From Xiphophorus maculatus (lineage: Eukaryota; Chordata; Actinopteri; Cyprinodontiformes; Poeciliidae): 64,000 nt of DNA. Below the pieces are notes generated by a model, which saw only the letters and a program-made list of their open reading frames with translations, did no database searches and had not been told where the DNA came from. The DNA is taken from NCBI RefSeq assembly GCF_002775205.1, contig NC_036454.1:8313882-8377881 (forward strand), written 5' to 3'. A program made the position numbers and the translations under genes. This document shows, in pieces, positions 24,501 through 33,570 of the stretch (the first letter of the stretch is position 1; each line of letters opens with the position of its first letter).

Positions 24501-27500
24501 CCATCTGATCTGAACTGCAGGACCCGGTCTACACAGACTGCCCCGCCCTCCCCCCGGCTCTCCTTCAACACCCAGATCAAGGTACGGGTCAGAACCCCCC
24601 CACATCATTTTGCCTTTTGTCTGTCCCTGTGGTCCCAGCGCGTCGAGCGCACGGATTAATCGTTTTTATCTGGCAGCAAAGGCCCCAGCTCAGCACATCT
24701 GCTTCGTCTTTAAATCAGAAACACTCCAAACACACATTCCTGCTCCATGAGGGGAAATCAGATGGTAACTTCAACACAACTTTATCTTAAAGCAAACAAA
24801 TTTTTCATTTCGAGCCACGTCAAGGTCATGAACGTTCTCAAAGGGCTGGTTGTACCAGAATGTGTTGAATATTAATAAATAGATCTGTCTGAGTTCATTA
24901 TGTGCCTCTTAGAATCAAATAATATTGAGCATCTTTTCACATCGTTTGTTTTGGGGATATTTTTCATTCAAAATCTGTGATTTTTGTGGAGCTATTGTGG
25001 AAATATTTGCAAGATATTTGCTTAGGACTGGATAATAAATCAATAACAATATATACCGCGATATACATGGGATAAATGGTAGATCATACGTATGATAGAA
25101 TATTCAATATTTATTATATAGAATATTCACTGAACTCTGATGCTGAATTGCTAAGCACTCTGGGAGATGTAGGCAGAAGAAAGGCTTAAGCTGCTCAACC
25201 TTTCACTGCAAGCTAAAAAGGGATGGTGGAATCAACTAACTCACTTTCTCTTTGGTTACCTAGCAACAGCTTACTGAGTTGCTTGTGGTTACCTAGCAAC
25301 AACCTTTTGAGTAACTGGCGTGGCAGCAGTTTAAGTTGTCACCACCGTACCTCATATATGCTTAAAATGAAAAACAACAGCGTTGAGTGGAAACTGGATA
25401 AAACAGAAAAGGTCCCACTACCAGTTTGGCAGTATTTTAAATATTTAAACAAAAAAACTAATCAATAATTATCAATGTCGACTGATACAAAACACTTATA
25501 TCGTGATATGTTTTCCAGCCATATCGTCCTGTATTTAATGAGTTTTAGTTTCTCTCCACATCGATCACAGATGATAACTTGACATGAAGTAAAATTGAGG
25601 CAGCAGTGGAGTAGAAGTAAGAAATACTGCCACCCACAGTTGGGAGTTAGCATTACTTAAACCCGATGTTTTTTTTTAACACTTTTTGATAAAAATTTGC
25701 AATAGACTCACAATTATGCATTAGTGCAAAAAAGTGTCTGTTGATTTTGCGTCAGCAAAACATTGGAGGGACTGATGTTATTTAGCAGTATACAGATAAA
25801 AACTGATTTAATTGATAAAATAACATTCAAGCACACAACTGTTATCTTCCAGATTCAATTAACGTAGCTAACTGGAGTCCAGACGCTGTGGCGGGCCGGA
25901 TTTGGCCCCCGACCCTTGAGTTTGACACAAGTGTAGGCCTGTCATGATAATAAAGTTTCCTGGAGAATAAATTGTCCCAGTAATTATTGCGAATTGGCAA
26001 TAAACAATAATATTGTTTGTAATATTGATAATGTTATAATAATGCCAGTTTGCCATAGTTACCAAAAATTAACTAACTTTAATTTAGTAAAGAACAGTTA
26101 TTTTCTGGAAGATAACTAAAACACAGCCAAAAACAATAAGTAAAACCTGATCAAATTAAATTTTTCAAGACTTATAAGTCCTATCAGTTTGTTATTACTG
26201 TAACTTTATTTACGCCTTCCTTTTCTCTGGATGTTGAGTGCAGGACAGTTCTCAGTGCGGGCGCAGAGCTCTCATCAAAGAGATGCAAGCAGACAACAGA
26301 CCACACAGCGCTAAGGGCGCCGCCAGCAGGAGGATGTCTGCGCCGGAGAGACCGCACGCTGCCGCCGCTTCGTACGTCTGTCTCCGTTCTCACACTCTGC
26401 CAAGATTAGCTTCTTCTGTATCGCAGCCCAGGTCACATTTAAACACCATGTGATGCTGCTGATTGTGCAAGAAGTCAGTGGAATGCAGGCGGAGCTGGTG
26501 TGGATCCATATGACTGAGTTCACTCACTGGTTTCATATTCTACTGATAATATATTGGCTTTGCTATTCTGGAAAATATTTGCTTGATTTTTTTTTATCAT
26601 GAGGTTTCTGCTTTCAGCTGAAGTAAACAAACATTCCTGCAGTACGCAGTAAATCTACAGTCATATTCAATAAATTAGAATATTATTAAAAAGTCCAAAA
26701 GTGCATCAACTGAAGCCACAATAAGTCCAACCTAAGTATGTGATCCAATCTACAGATTTATACACAGAAAACCTCCTAACCAATAGTTCACTTTCTTCTG
26801 TCACCTCACGCAGTGCTGAGGACGAGGAAGGACTGAAAGTCTGCGCCAGTGTGAGGAGAAAAACGTTTGACAGGTAGGCAGCCTGTCCAATCCTCCCTGG
26901 AGTCATCTCTGTTTGTCTTTCCCGCTGTGTTCAGTACAACTGGTTGTGTTTTTAAAGATTCTCCCAGCATTTCCTCTCTTACAGCGTTAAACAAAGTCTT
27001 TCAGTCTGAGCAAAGTGACGTAACCTGAGTGTGTTTGTGCTAACGCCGCATACAGTAAGCAACGTTTTCTGGAGGCAACAGAGCTGGACGGGCAAACAGT
27101 CAACAACAACAACGACGGTAAGCTGTAAATCTGCCTCTTGTCTTGTGTTTTCAATTTACTCCACTTCTTTGGAAGTGTTTTTATTTTTGTTATGTGACTG
27201 CACCCTCCGTAATGGCCTCTCCTTGTAAAGATGCAGAAAATATTTTAATATAAATTCATTGCAGCAGCATGATCTCATACTTTAATTTAAGCACTGAATT
27301 ACAAATAAACTTAAATTTAGTATGTTTATGTCTGTGTTAAAAAAAAAAAGTTAACTCAGCATTGTATTTCTGTATAGGATTGGTATCAACCGATACGAAA
27401 CATCAAATATCGGTATCGGTATTGGAAGTGAAAAAGGTTAATCAGTGCATCCCTGGTTCCTGAAGCAAACTACAAAACGTTTACATTTACTATGCTAATA

Positions 27501-28846
27501 CAGAAATATCTTCATTTTATATAGACAATGCTGATGTTAAGGTAGAATAAATAAAGCAAAAAACAAAAGTTAAGTAAGTATATTCATAAATTGGTAAAAT
27601 AAAACAATGTATACCTTTTTGTCCATTCAAATTTCTTAACAAAAAAGTGTCAAAAATACATTCAAACATGTATAAAAAGGGTCTATTACAGCAAAAATAA
27701 ATATATAAAATATAACGCAGGGATCTGCTTATTCTCTATTTTATCTTGTGGACATAATATTTTGCTAGGATTACAATTAGATTAACTATATATATTTATT
27801 CTAAATAAAAGGTTGAATTGTTAAAGATGAGCAATATTTGCAAATTTGATAAAGCAATGTTCTTTCTATTTTATTTTGCAAATCTGACCAAAACATTACA
27901 GTATGAAAACACTCCACAAATAAATGTTCAATTCTTTCGCCCTCACATTGACGAAAATATAACAAATGTTATCTTTAACAGGATAATGTCTTAAATAAAA
28001 ACTGTTTGATCCTATTAGCAGGTATATATTTATGAGGCAATAAAAATATTGCCCTCTGCAGTTTTTTTGCTTAAATAACTCCATCTATGTTTACAGCAGA
28101 GAAAGTTTCTAAGCTCTGATAAAGCCTCTCTGTGTCACATCATGTTTGTTCCCCACGGAAACATTAAGACATTGAATGCTAATAATCGTTCCTAGACACT
28201 CATTTCATTTGGAAAAAGGTGAAGAGTAAATAGTTTTAAAAAGCACCAATGATAATTGTGATGCCAGTAATTTCTATGTGTGACTGGAATAATTTTTTCT
28301 AAAACTGACGGAGAAACGTTTTTGTGAGATTAATTTTTTTATCCATCTTCAGCTCTATAAAATGTAAGAGCCCACTGCACTGAAAACCTCCTGGTTATTC
28401 CTCCAAATATTGATGTCTGAACTCTTCCTGAGTTAAAACGTTAGTATTGCTGTTTCTAAATTAATATGAACTTGTTTTCTTTGCATTGTTTGAGGTCTGA
28501 AATCACTGCATCTTTTTCATTATTTTGACCATTTTTCATTTTCTCCAAATAAATACAAAATTTTTGCTTGGAATTTCAGAGACATTTTGTAAGTAGTTCA
28601 CAGAATAAAAGAACAATGTTCATTTAACTCAAACATTTTCCTATAAAGAGTGAAATCAGAGAAACTGATCATTTTGCAGTGGTCTCTTATTTTTGCTGTA
28701 TCTCCTTAATGCATGTTCTGACTTTTCCAGGCCTTTTAACTTCGAGCCCGGTGATTTCAGCGAAGTACAACACGTTCCCACTCTCATCGAACCGCAGGTC
28801 ACCTGTCCACACCCTCCTGACCTCTGACCCCAACAGCTATCACTAA
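12503..28846 (+). CDS. ccdc158: coiled-coil domain-containing protein 158, 21 recognised exons
   Basis: Long coiled-coil protein of poorly known function. Exons: 12503-12608, 12700-12754, 13369-13496, 13937-14112, 14197-14303, 14380-14680, 14764-14816, 15554-15655, 15775-15856, 16042-16161, 19525-19668, 19854-20037, 21072-21224, 22396-22508, 23033-23191, 23304-23396, 24465-24581, 24677-24764, 26239-26371, 26814-26873, 27056-27117, 28731-28846. (The fourth and fifth are one exon if the 84-nt intron at 14113 is retained, hence 21.) Phases agree throughout, giving 883 residues; human has about 1113. Matches to human CCDC158 from memory: KLHEAQMENDSLTDLR, INELESTVS, DMQKEITARREKVDAMQS, NCQDFLQLREQEHFRLKLQH, and SPVHTLLTS at the end. 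Heptad-like Leu/Glu/Gln-rich sequence dominates. No counterpart was found for roughly 80 and 150 human residues in the middle. The weakest joins are the GTTTGT donor at 21225 and the acceptor at 26238. Confidence 0.9.
14113..14196 (+). other. ccdc158: 84-nt in-frame, stop-free intron in ccdc158 (retained-intron candidate)
   Basis: Between CTTAATAAG and GCACACAGTGAGG lies an 84-base segment with GT at its start (weak donor GTTTAT) and CTCAAATAAAG at its end. It is exactly 28 codons, phase 0, without a stop. If read through it would add the hydrophobic, non-helical stretch VYIFIPVIDSLCYYIDG and more into a polar coiled-coil region. I therefore treat it as an intron that could be retained without breaking the frame. 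Confidence 0.55.
15030..15310 (+). repeat. degenerate LINE 3'-end fragment
   Basis: Repeated phrases such as GAACCAACATTTAGTTTTATACC, then TCTAATTCATGTAAAACACTTTAAACTGC and GAAAATGTGCTAAATAATG, parallel the 3' part of the LINE at 23880-24245. Strongly decayed; lies in a ccdc158 intron. Confidence 0.45.
16755..17118. mobile_element. MITE with CTGTGTTTCC-type inverted ends, copy 1
   Basis: The left end CCTGTGCTTCCATTTACC and right end GTCAAGGAAACGCAGCC are imperfect inverted copies. The interior repeats GTAATGGAAACAC and GCAATGGAAACAC. A related element with the same end motif lies at 46799-47302. Confidence 0.5.
19046..19432. repeat. interspersed repeat family D, copy 1
   Basis: Starts near GGCCTGTTGCAATAAGCAATAA and ends near TTATGCCAGGTCTAG. 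Similar order and wording recur at 20640-20852 and 21266-21670, and in reverse at 25936-26060. Recognisable shared pieces are TTTTTCTCTCTTTCT..AAAAAGT, GAAAATGGTTTCAAAACAAC and ATTGTTTATGGCGATAACTTC. Probably a non-autonomous DNA element. All copies sit in ccdc158 introns. Confidence 0.6.
20640..20852. repeat. interspersed repeat family D, copy 2 (partial)
   Basis: Right-hand part of the unit at 19046-19432, with TTTATTTATTGCTTTTGATAG, TCTTCCAGTTCTAGTG, CCTGAAAATGATCTCAAG and the closing TTATTGTGACAGGACTAG. It lies just before a ccdc158 exon. This explains the 157-residue ORF at 20774-21247, whose first part is repeat and intron. Confidence 0.55.
21266..21670. repeat. interspersed repeat family D, copy 3
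   Basis: Copy of the unit at 19046-19432, beginning CACAATAAGCAAAAGTC and ending TGTTATCGTGACAGGTCTG. Shared segments include TTCATTGGCATGATTG, GGAAATGGTCTCAAGACAAC and AATATTGTTTATCACAATAACTTC. Short ORFs in it are incidental. Confidence 0.6.
21713..22330. mobile_element. inverted-repeat element of the GATTAATCG family, about 0.6 kb
   Basis: The left end AGGGCAGAGACGATTAATCGG and right end CGATTAATCG...TTCAGCCCTAAT are inverted copies. Next to the left end is ATGAATCGATTATTGAAATGATTGTC, and a similar inverted segment lies near the right end. Related copies lie at 55733-56118 and 60146-60345 in scarb2 introns. No transposase frame was seen. Confidence 0.65.
22741..22823 (+). repeat. CATC-type microsatellite
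   Basis: Imperfect tandem units of CATCCATCCATC interspersed with CATTTACTCATC run for about 80 bases in a ccdc158 intron. Confidence 0.8.
23525..24245 (+). mobile_element. 3' part of an L2/RTE-like LINE with reverse-transcriptase remnant
   Basis: The frame 23562-23804 encodes CHLKNISRIRGQ, then RIDYCNSVLTGLPK, LQLIQSAAAGVL and EHITPVLKSLH. These resemble the C-terminal end of fish LINE reverse transcriptases (compare SRLDYCNALL, LQLIQNSAARVL, HITPILKSLHWLP). The expected W is replaced by a stop, so it is dead. The sequence continues as a LINE 3' region to GCTAAACAAATAAACTTGATC. It sits in a ccdc158 intron. Confidence 0.75.
24795..25935. mobile_element. MITE split by a second inserted element (nested)
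   Basis: The left piece (24795-25020) matches the left half of the element at 5739-6038: CATGAACGTTCTCAAAG..GGTTG and GAGCATCTTTTCACA. The right piece ends GGGCCGGATTTGGCCCCCGACCCTTGAGTTTGACACAAGTGTAGG (25885-25935). Between them is an insertion at about 25022-25535 with ends TTAGGACTGGATAATAAAT and CCAGCCATATCGTCCTGTATTT, the family also seen at 6662 and 40165. Outer left end appears truncated. Confidence 0.55.
25255..25300 (+). promoter_or_regulatory. two RFX X-box motifs in a repeat
   Basis: GTTACCTAGCAAC occurs at 25255-25267 and again at 25288-25300, both fitting GTNRCC-N-RGYAAC. They lie within the inserted element in a ccdc158 intron. The function is inferred from the motif only. Confidence 0.4.
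25936..26060. repeat. interspersed repeat family D, copy 4 (reverse, partial)
   Basis: Begins GGCCTGTCATGATAATAAAG and runs through AATTGTCCCAGTAATTATTGCG and GGCAATAAACAATAATATTG, the reverse orientation of the unit at 19046-19432. Directly abuts the nested MITE ending at 25935. Confidence 0.5.
27118..28730 (+). other. last intron of ccdc158
   Basis: From donor GTAAGC at 27118 to acceptor GACTTTTCCAG at 28730. AT-rich; contains the repeat fragment at 27370-27458 and otherwise nothing recognisable. Confidence 0.6.
27370..27458 (+). repeat. fragment of a dispersed repeat ending GTGCATCCCT
   Basis: GGTATCAACCGATACG, ATATCGGTATCGGTATTGG and CAGTGCATCCCTGG are phrases of a widespread fish hAT-type element. 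A short version with both ends is at 54031-54255. This copy is truncated and lies in the last ccdc158 intron. Confidence 0.45.
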
Positions 28847-28920
28847 ATACAAAGAATGTGCGGCTGACTCCTTGTGTCAGTAAGATGATTAAATTTTTAA
28901 TGGGAAATTTATGAACCGTT
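28847..28920 (+). terminator. ccdc158 3' UTR with ATTAAA poly(A) signal
   Basis: After the TAA at 28844-28846, an ATTAAA hexamer lies at 28888-28893. A GT-rich element, CTGTGTTTGTGTGTGAC, begins about 35 bases later. This is the usual order of a vertebrate cleavage site and predicts a very short 3' UTR with cleavage near 28905-28920. Confidence 0.55.
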
Positions 28921-29163
28921 ACAGACTGTGTTTGTGTGTGACTCAGACATAACAGAGCGTAATCCAGGGAGTCTGACATGTGACGTAATGGACAACACAC
29001 ACGTTTTTACAGATTTAGTCATTTGTTAGGTTTTTATTCCAGTATGTTGAACGGAGATTCACTTTCTGAACTTTCAGAAGCTGCTTTAGATCCAACCCAA
29101 AACCAAAATATTTAAAGCTGATCAGTAACAGATGACAGGCAGAAAAAACGAAGGTTTACAACA

Positions 29164-29376
29164 GGGATGTCAAACTCCAGCCCTGGAGGTCCGCTGCCCT
29201 GCAACTTTTAGATGTGCCTCTGCTGCACCACACCTGGATAGATAATTAGGTCATTAAGGCTCTGAGAACTGATCTACACAAAGAGGAGGTAATTAAGCCA
29301 TTTCATTCCAGTGTTTTGTACCTGTGGCACATCTAAAAACTGCAGGACAGCACATAAAGGACTGGAGTTTGACACA
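29164..29376. mobile_element. 213-bp MITE with about 50-bp inverted arms
   Basis: Left GATGTCAAACTCCAGCCCT...CTGCAACTTTTAGATGTGCC and right GGCACATCTAAAAACTGCAGG...AGGACTGGAGTTTGACAC are long inverted arms around a short centre. This is a common teleost non-autonomous DNA element. It carries no coding sequence. Confidence 0.7.
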
Positions 29377-29458
29377 ATTTGACTGGATTACAATCATTTC
29401 TGTTAATTCTGTTATTTGGTTTTTGAAAACTCTCCAGAGGAAGTTTGATCGATGAAGA

Positions 29459-29692
29459 TTTCCTTCCTTCCTTCCTTCCTTCCTTCCTTCCTTCCTTCCT
29501 TCCTTCCTTCCTTCCTTCCTTCCTTCCTTCCTTCCTTCCTTCCTTCCTTCCTTCCTTCCTTCCTTCCTTCCTTCCTTCCTTCCTTCCTTCCTTCCTTCCT
29601 TCCTTCCTTCCTTCCTTCCTTCCTTCCTTCCTTCCTTCCTTCCTTCCTTCCTTCCTTCCTTCCTTCCTCTTCCTTCCTTCCTTCCTTCCTTC
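29459..29692 (+). repeat. TTCC tetranucleotide microsatellite, about 230 bp
   Basis: Nearly perfect (TTCC)n from 29459 with one interruption near 29667. The overlapping ORFs on both strands (KEGR and SFLP repeats) are translations of this tract and are not genes. Confidence 0.97.
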
Positions 29693-29721
29693 TTTGTTGA
29701 TTTTTGTGTTTTTTCTGATGT

Positions 29722-29790
29722 AAAGCACTTTGCCTTGTTGCCTTGTTGCTGAAATGTGCAACACAAATAAAATCCGATTGATTGATTGAT
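29722..29790 (+). repeat. LINE 3'-end tail
   Basis: AAGCACTTTGCCTTGTTGCC..GCTGAAATGTGCAACACAAATAAAATC, then GATTGATTGATT: the characteristic 3' tail of teleost LINE copies. It abuts the TTCC tract, which may have grown from an insertion-associated repeat. Confidence 0.6.
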
Positions 29791-30631
29791 TCTGCAGTTT
29801 TTCTTTTTTCTGCTTTTTTCTTACATTTCTGTAAATCTTCTTAAAACGCTTCTGCAGTTTTCACTAAAAATATCCATCTTAAAACATTCAAACTGGATTT
29901 TTGCGTAAAATGCTAGTTTTGTTTGGCCTAACCCTAGCCTTCCTCTTACAGGAATCCATTCCTCATATAAATGTGGAAACTGGGTGAAAACAGTCCAGAT
30001 GGGAACTGTCAGAAGATCTTGTGTTTATTATCTGTGTTTGTTCTGGTGTAGCAGAAACATTCAGATGATCTAATCTTGTCTCAAAGTGCGTCTTACAGGA
30101 AAGACAGACTATTTCCTGAAACGTCTCACTGCTCATGTAAGTGTTTGTTATATTTAACTCTTTCTTTTATTCACCTTGTATTTATTTGTATTGTTAAACT
30201 GTTTCTTGGGCTTGGATTTGTTATTTAAAGTGGCCAGGAAATAATTATAAACCATTTGTTTAATCTTTCAATAGTTCTACACAGCTGTTCAGTTTTTGAA
30301 TAAAAGTTTAATAAAAAACTTTTACTAAAAGTTTAACACTATAAATATAGTTAAACTTTCTCTGTTTGTTATGTACCACAAATGTTGGTATGTTTTTATA
30401 GTATTTTACATTTAGCAGATTTAGAGTTGAAATTGTTTTTATTGAGGACCAAGAAAGAATATTTATGTGTCAGAATGGCCTAGTCAAAGGCCACACCTGA
30501 ATCCTGAAACTGCTTTTTATGTATGCTGATGAAGCTTGAGCTGTAATGCAAAGAACATAAAAAAACAAAAACAAAAAACAAATGTGCCCCACAGTTTTTA
30601 GGTTTTAATGGACAAAAAGAAAAACTTTGCA

Positions 30632-30996
30632 CACTGCAAAAACACAAAATCTTACCACGTAATTTTGTGTAAATATCTCAGAAAACTTTAAATAAAACTG
30701 AACTAATTTACAAGTAGCTTTTCAGCAAAATACATGAACTTGTTTTTAGTCATTAATTTCTTAATACTAGTTTCACTTTTGTATTATTTGACTTATAACA
30801 TGGAAAAAAATATTTTTATAAGTGAAATGACCTGCCAGTATTACTAGTACTTCTTCACCAATATTAATGAATGATTGACTTAAAACAAGCTAATTTTTCT
30901 TGCTTTTACTTGTAAGTTAGTTTTGTCAAACGTAGGAAGATATTCGCACTAGAAACTAAACCAAAATATTTGGTAAGATTTTGTGTTTTTGCAGTG
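30632..30996. mobile_element. palindromic foldback element, copy 1 (365 bp)
   Basis: Starts CACTGCAAAAACACAAAATC and ends GATTTTGTGTTTTTGCAGTG; nearly the entire left half is the inverted copy of the right half. Internal pieces are ACAAGTAGCTTTTCAGCAAAATA, GACCTGCCAGTATTACTAGTAC and AGATATTCGCACTAGAAACTA. The same family appears at 31725, 35440, 38816, 42180 and 63653. Confidence 0.8.
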
Positions 30997-31724
30997 CATT
31001 TTCCAAAACGTTCATTACTTTATGTTTCTCTAGAAACAACAAAATCAACTGAAGCCTGTTGTAATGTGACAAAATGTGAAAAACGGGTATGGATCCTTTA
31101 GGAAGGCTCTGAATGAAGTGATCTGGGAGGATATTTGTAATTATTGATTATTGGGGAACTCCTCCCACTTCACCGCCGCTTGGCTCCCTCCAGTTTTCTT
31201 CATCCTCCTCGTCACAGGAAGTGATGACTGCAGTCAGTTTGATCCAGAACAGACACATAACTAAAGAAGAGAGATACGGTGATGTAAATTTCTGTCTGTG
31301 CAGTAAAAGCACGCTCTGCTTCATTCAGGCATTTATCTTTTCTCTCTTGTCTTATCTGGGTTCTCATTCTGGCACAGCTCAGTTCTGAAGTCCTGTTGGT
31401 GTCTCTGGTTCTGCTCGAGTCTTTCCTTTTACAGATCCCACCGTTGCTCTGTTGATTTACTACTTCATCTGCTTTAAGATTATCTTCAAAGTCTGGTTTT
31501 AGGGGCTGGTGTAAAACAACCGGTGTGTTTGGTCTGCTGAAAACCTGGTTTGAAGTCTCTGGGTCTTGGACTATTTAAAGTGATTAAAACATATCATAAC
31601 ATGCTGGTTCTAAGGTCACCTGCAGAAACCTCAACTCCTATCCAGTAGCCTTTTTAAATCAAGGGTCTGCAACCTTTATTATCAAACAAAGAGACATTTT
31701 TGCTTGTTTGAAGCCACACATATT

Positions 31725-32043
31725 ACTGCAAAAACACAAAATCTTACCAGGTATTTTTGGTTTCTAGTGCAAATATCTGAGTACACTTGAAATAAGACAA
31801 AACTAACTTACAAGAAACTTTTCAGGACCAAATATGAGCTTGTTCAAATCAATAATTCCTGAATATTGATGAAAATGTGCTTATGCCACTGACTTGTAAT
31901 TTGGAAAAAAATGTTTTCATTGAAGTCAGTTTCTTGCTGAAAAGTTACTTTTAAGATAATTTTGTCTTATTTCAACTGTACTAAGATATTTTCACTAGAA
32001 ACCAGATTAAAATTACTTGGTAAGATTTTGTGTTTTTGCAGTG
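31725..32043. mobile_element. palindromic foldback element, copy 2
   Basis: Starts ACTGCAAAAACACAAAATC and ends AGATTTTGTGTTTTTGCAGTG, with the same internal order as the copy at 30632-30996 but a shorter centre. Directly preceded by a fragment of another repeat (AGGGTCTGCAACCTTTATT) at about 31668. Confidence 0.8.
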
Positions 32044-32283
32044 TAGGAAAAAGGACACATATCTACTAGAAATTTTGTGGTCATTTTTAAAAATCCAATG
32101 TTTTTTTTTCATAATTTCAGGTTTTAAATTAGTGAAACATTTAAATGTGAAGCTGTAAATAATAATAATAATAATAAAAAGATATATACATTTTCTTTTG
32201 TGGGATGTTGATATTTGTGGAAATAATTTTAAAATAAATTCCACATAGTTTCAAAGTTTCATGTTCTTCCATTTTGTTTTATA

Positions 32284-32570
32284 TTCCTTCTAAAAACAAT
32301 CCAAACACGTTTTTGGTAATAATTTAATGTTTTTTGGTGCTTGGAAAATAAATTGTTTCACAAATCCCCTGAATATTAAGTTACACTCTCCAGGCAGAGA
32401 ACCAGCACATTTGGGCAACTGGTTCTGTATGCGCTGTACAATGGCTGCTGGAAAACACAAGTGTCTTGTTGTTGACTTACCATTCAGAAACCGCATGTTG
32501 CATTATTTTTGGTTGTGCAGGAAGCTCTACTTCTGCTTTTCAAAGACATGCTGCTTTTTAAAGATTTCCT
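32284..32570. repeat. member of the GTTACCTAGCAAC repeat family without the X-box part
   Basis: Shares CCAAACACGTTTTTGG, TGTTTTTTGGTGCTTGGAAAAT, TGTACAATGGCTGCTGGAAAA, GGTTGTGCAGGAAGCTC and TACTTCTGCTTTTC with 36697-37385. The segment with GTTACCTAGCAAC is missing. ORFs on both strands here are therefore by-products. Confidence 0.55.
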
Positions 32571-33239
32571 GGTTGTTTCACTCAGCAGACCCAGGAGGAC
32601 AGAGACTTTCAGTCTGTGGGGCCAAGGCAGGGGAACCGTCTTCCTCTATGTTTACTGTCTCTCTTTAAAAAGCAGTTTAAAACTTTCTGTTTGAATGTCT
32701 GTTTTCATTGTGTATCGTTTCTTCTTTTTTTAAAATAATTTATTAGCCAAATGGCTCATTTTCATCATTTATCCTAAGACCAGTCAGCACAAAAATAAAC
32801 CTGTTTTTAAAAAAACATTAAAAAAAAAAACATTTGCATAAGAAATAACTAACCAACAGACAGAAACAGTGTAAAGGTCATTGTAGAGCAGGTTTTGTAA
32901 CTGAGTTATCTTCACTGTTGCAAGAGGTTCTAACTTTTTCACTCACATCTGTTGGTGTTCAATCTTCTGAGCAGAAGCCCGAGCTGTCATCCCGCAGGAT
33001 AAAAATAAAGCAGCTCAGGGAGCATTTTAAATAGAAACATGTCTGCAGTGACACACTGCAACATGTTTGTCCAGCACCAAACTCTTCTGCCTCCTGTGGA
33101 TTCAAAGTATTTATCACCTTCTCTCATAATAGTTAGTGTGAGCGACCAGACAGAGCAGCTAAGAGGCGTTAAAATAACACTTTGTAAACACTTTACTGGA
33201 GTAGAAAACCTCCGTTTGTGGAACTTGTACTAGTGTGCT

Positions 33240-33570
33240 GTTTTTATGTCAATTTAAGTCGAGTCAAGTTTAATTCTGTTGAGTATTTTAGCAAAAAGGC
33301 AGTTCAGTGTTTTAAAATAAAAACATATAAGAAGTAAGCAATAAACATTACATTTTGTCAAATAATCATCAAATATATTGATAAATGTTCCAGTTGTTAT
33401 CAATCAAAGGCAGCGCTAAAGATCTTTGATGTAAAGCAAGTCAGTGTTTTGTCTGTTTTCCAGTTTTCTGGAAGTTTGTTCCAGATTAGAGGAGAATAAA
33501 AACCAAATTCTGCTTCTTCATGGTTTTTATATTTCACAAAGGAATCATTGTGGAAAAAAAAATCCAGATT
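33240..33570 (-). repeat. LINE 3' region, minus orientation
   Basis: Read on the minus strand it contains ATGTGCTAAAATACTCAACAG-like tail sequence and GGAACAAACTTCCAGAAAACTGG, the same order as the 3' part of the LINE at 23525-24245. Diverged and 5'-truncated. Confidence 0.5.

Noticed and set aside
29293..29766. Long ORFs on both strands encoding KEGR and SFLP repeats
   Set aside because: They are translations of the TTCC microsatellite and have no non-repeat coding part.
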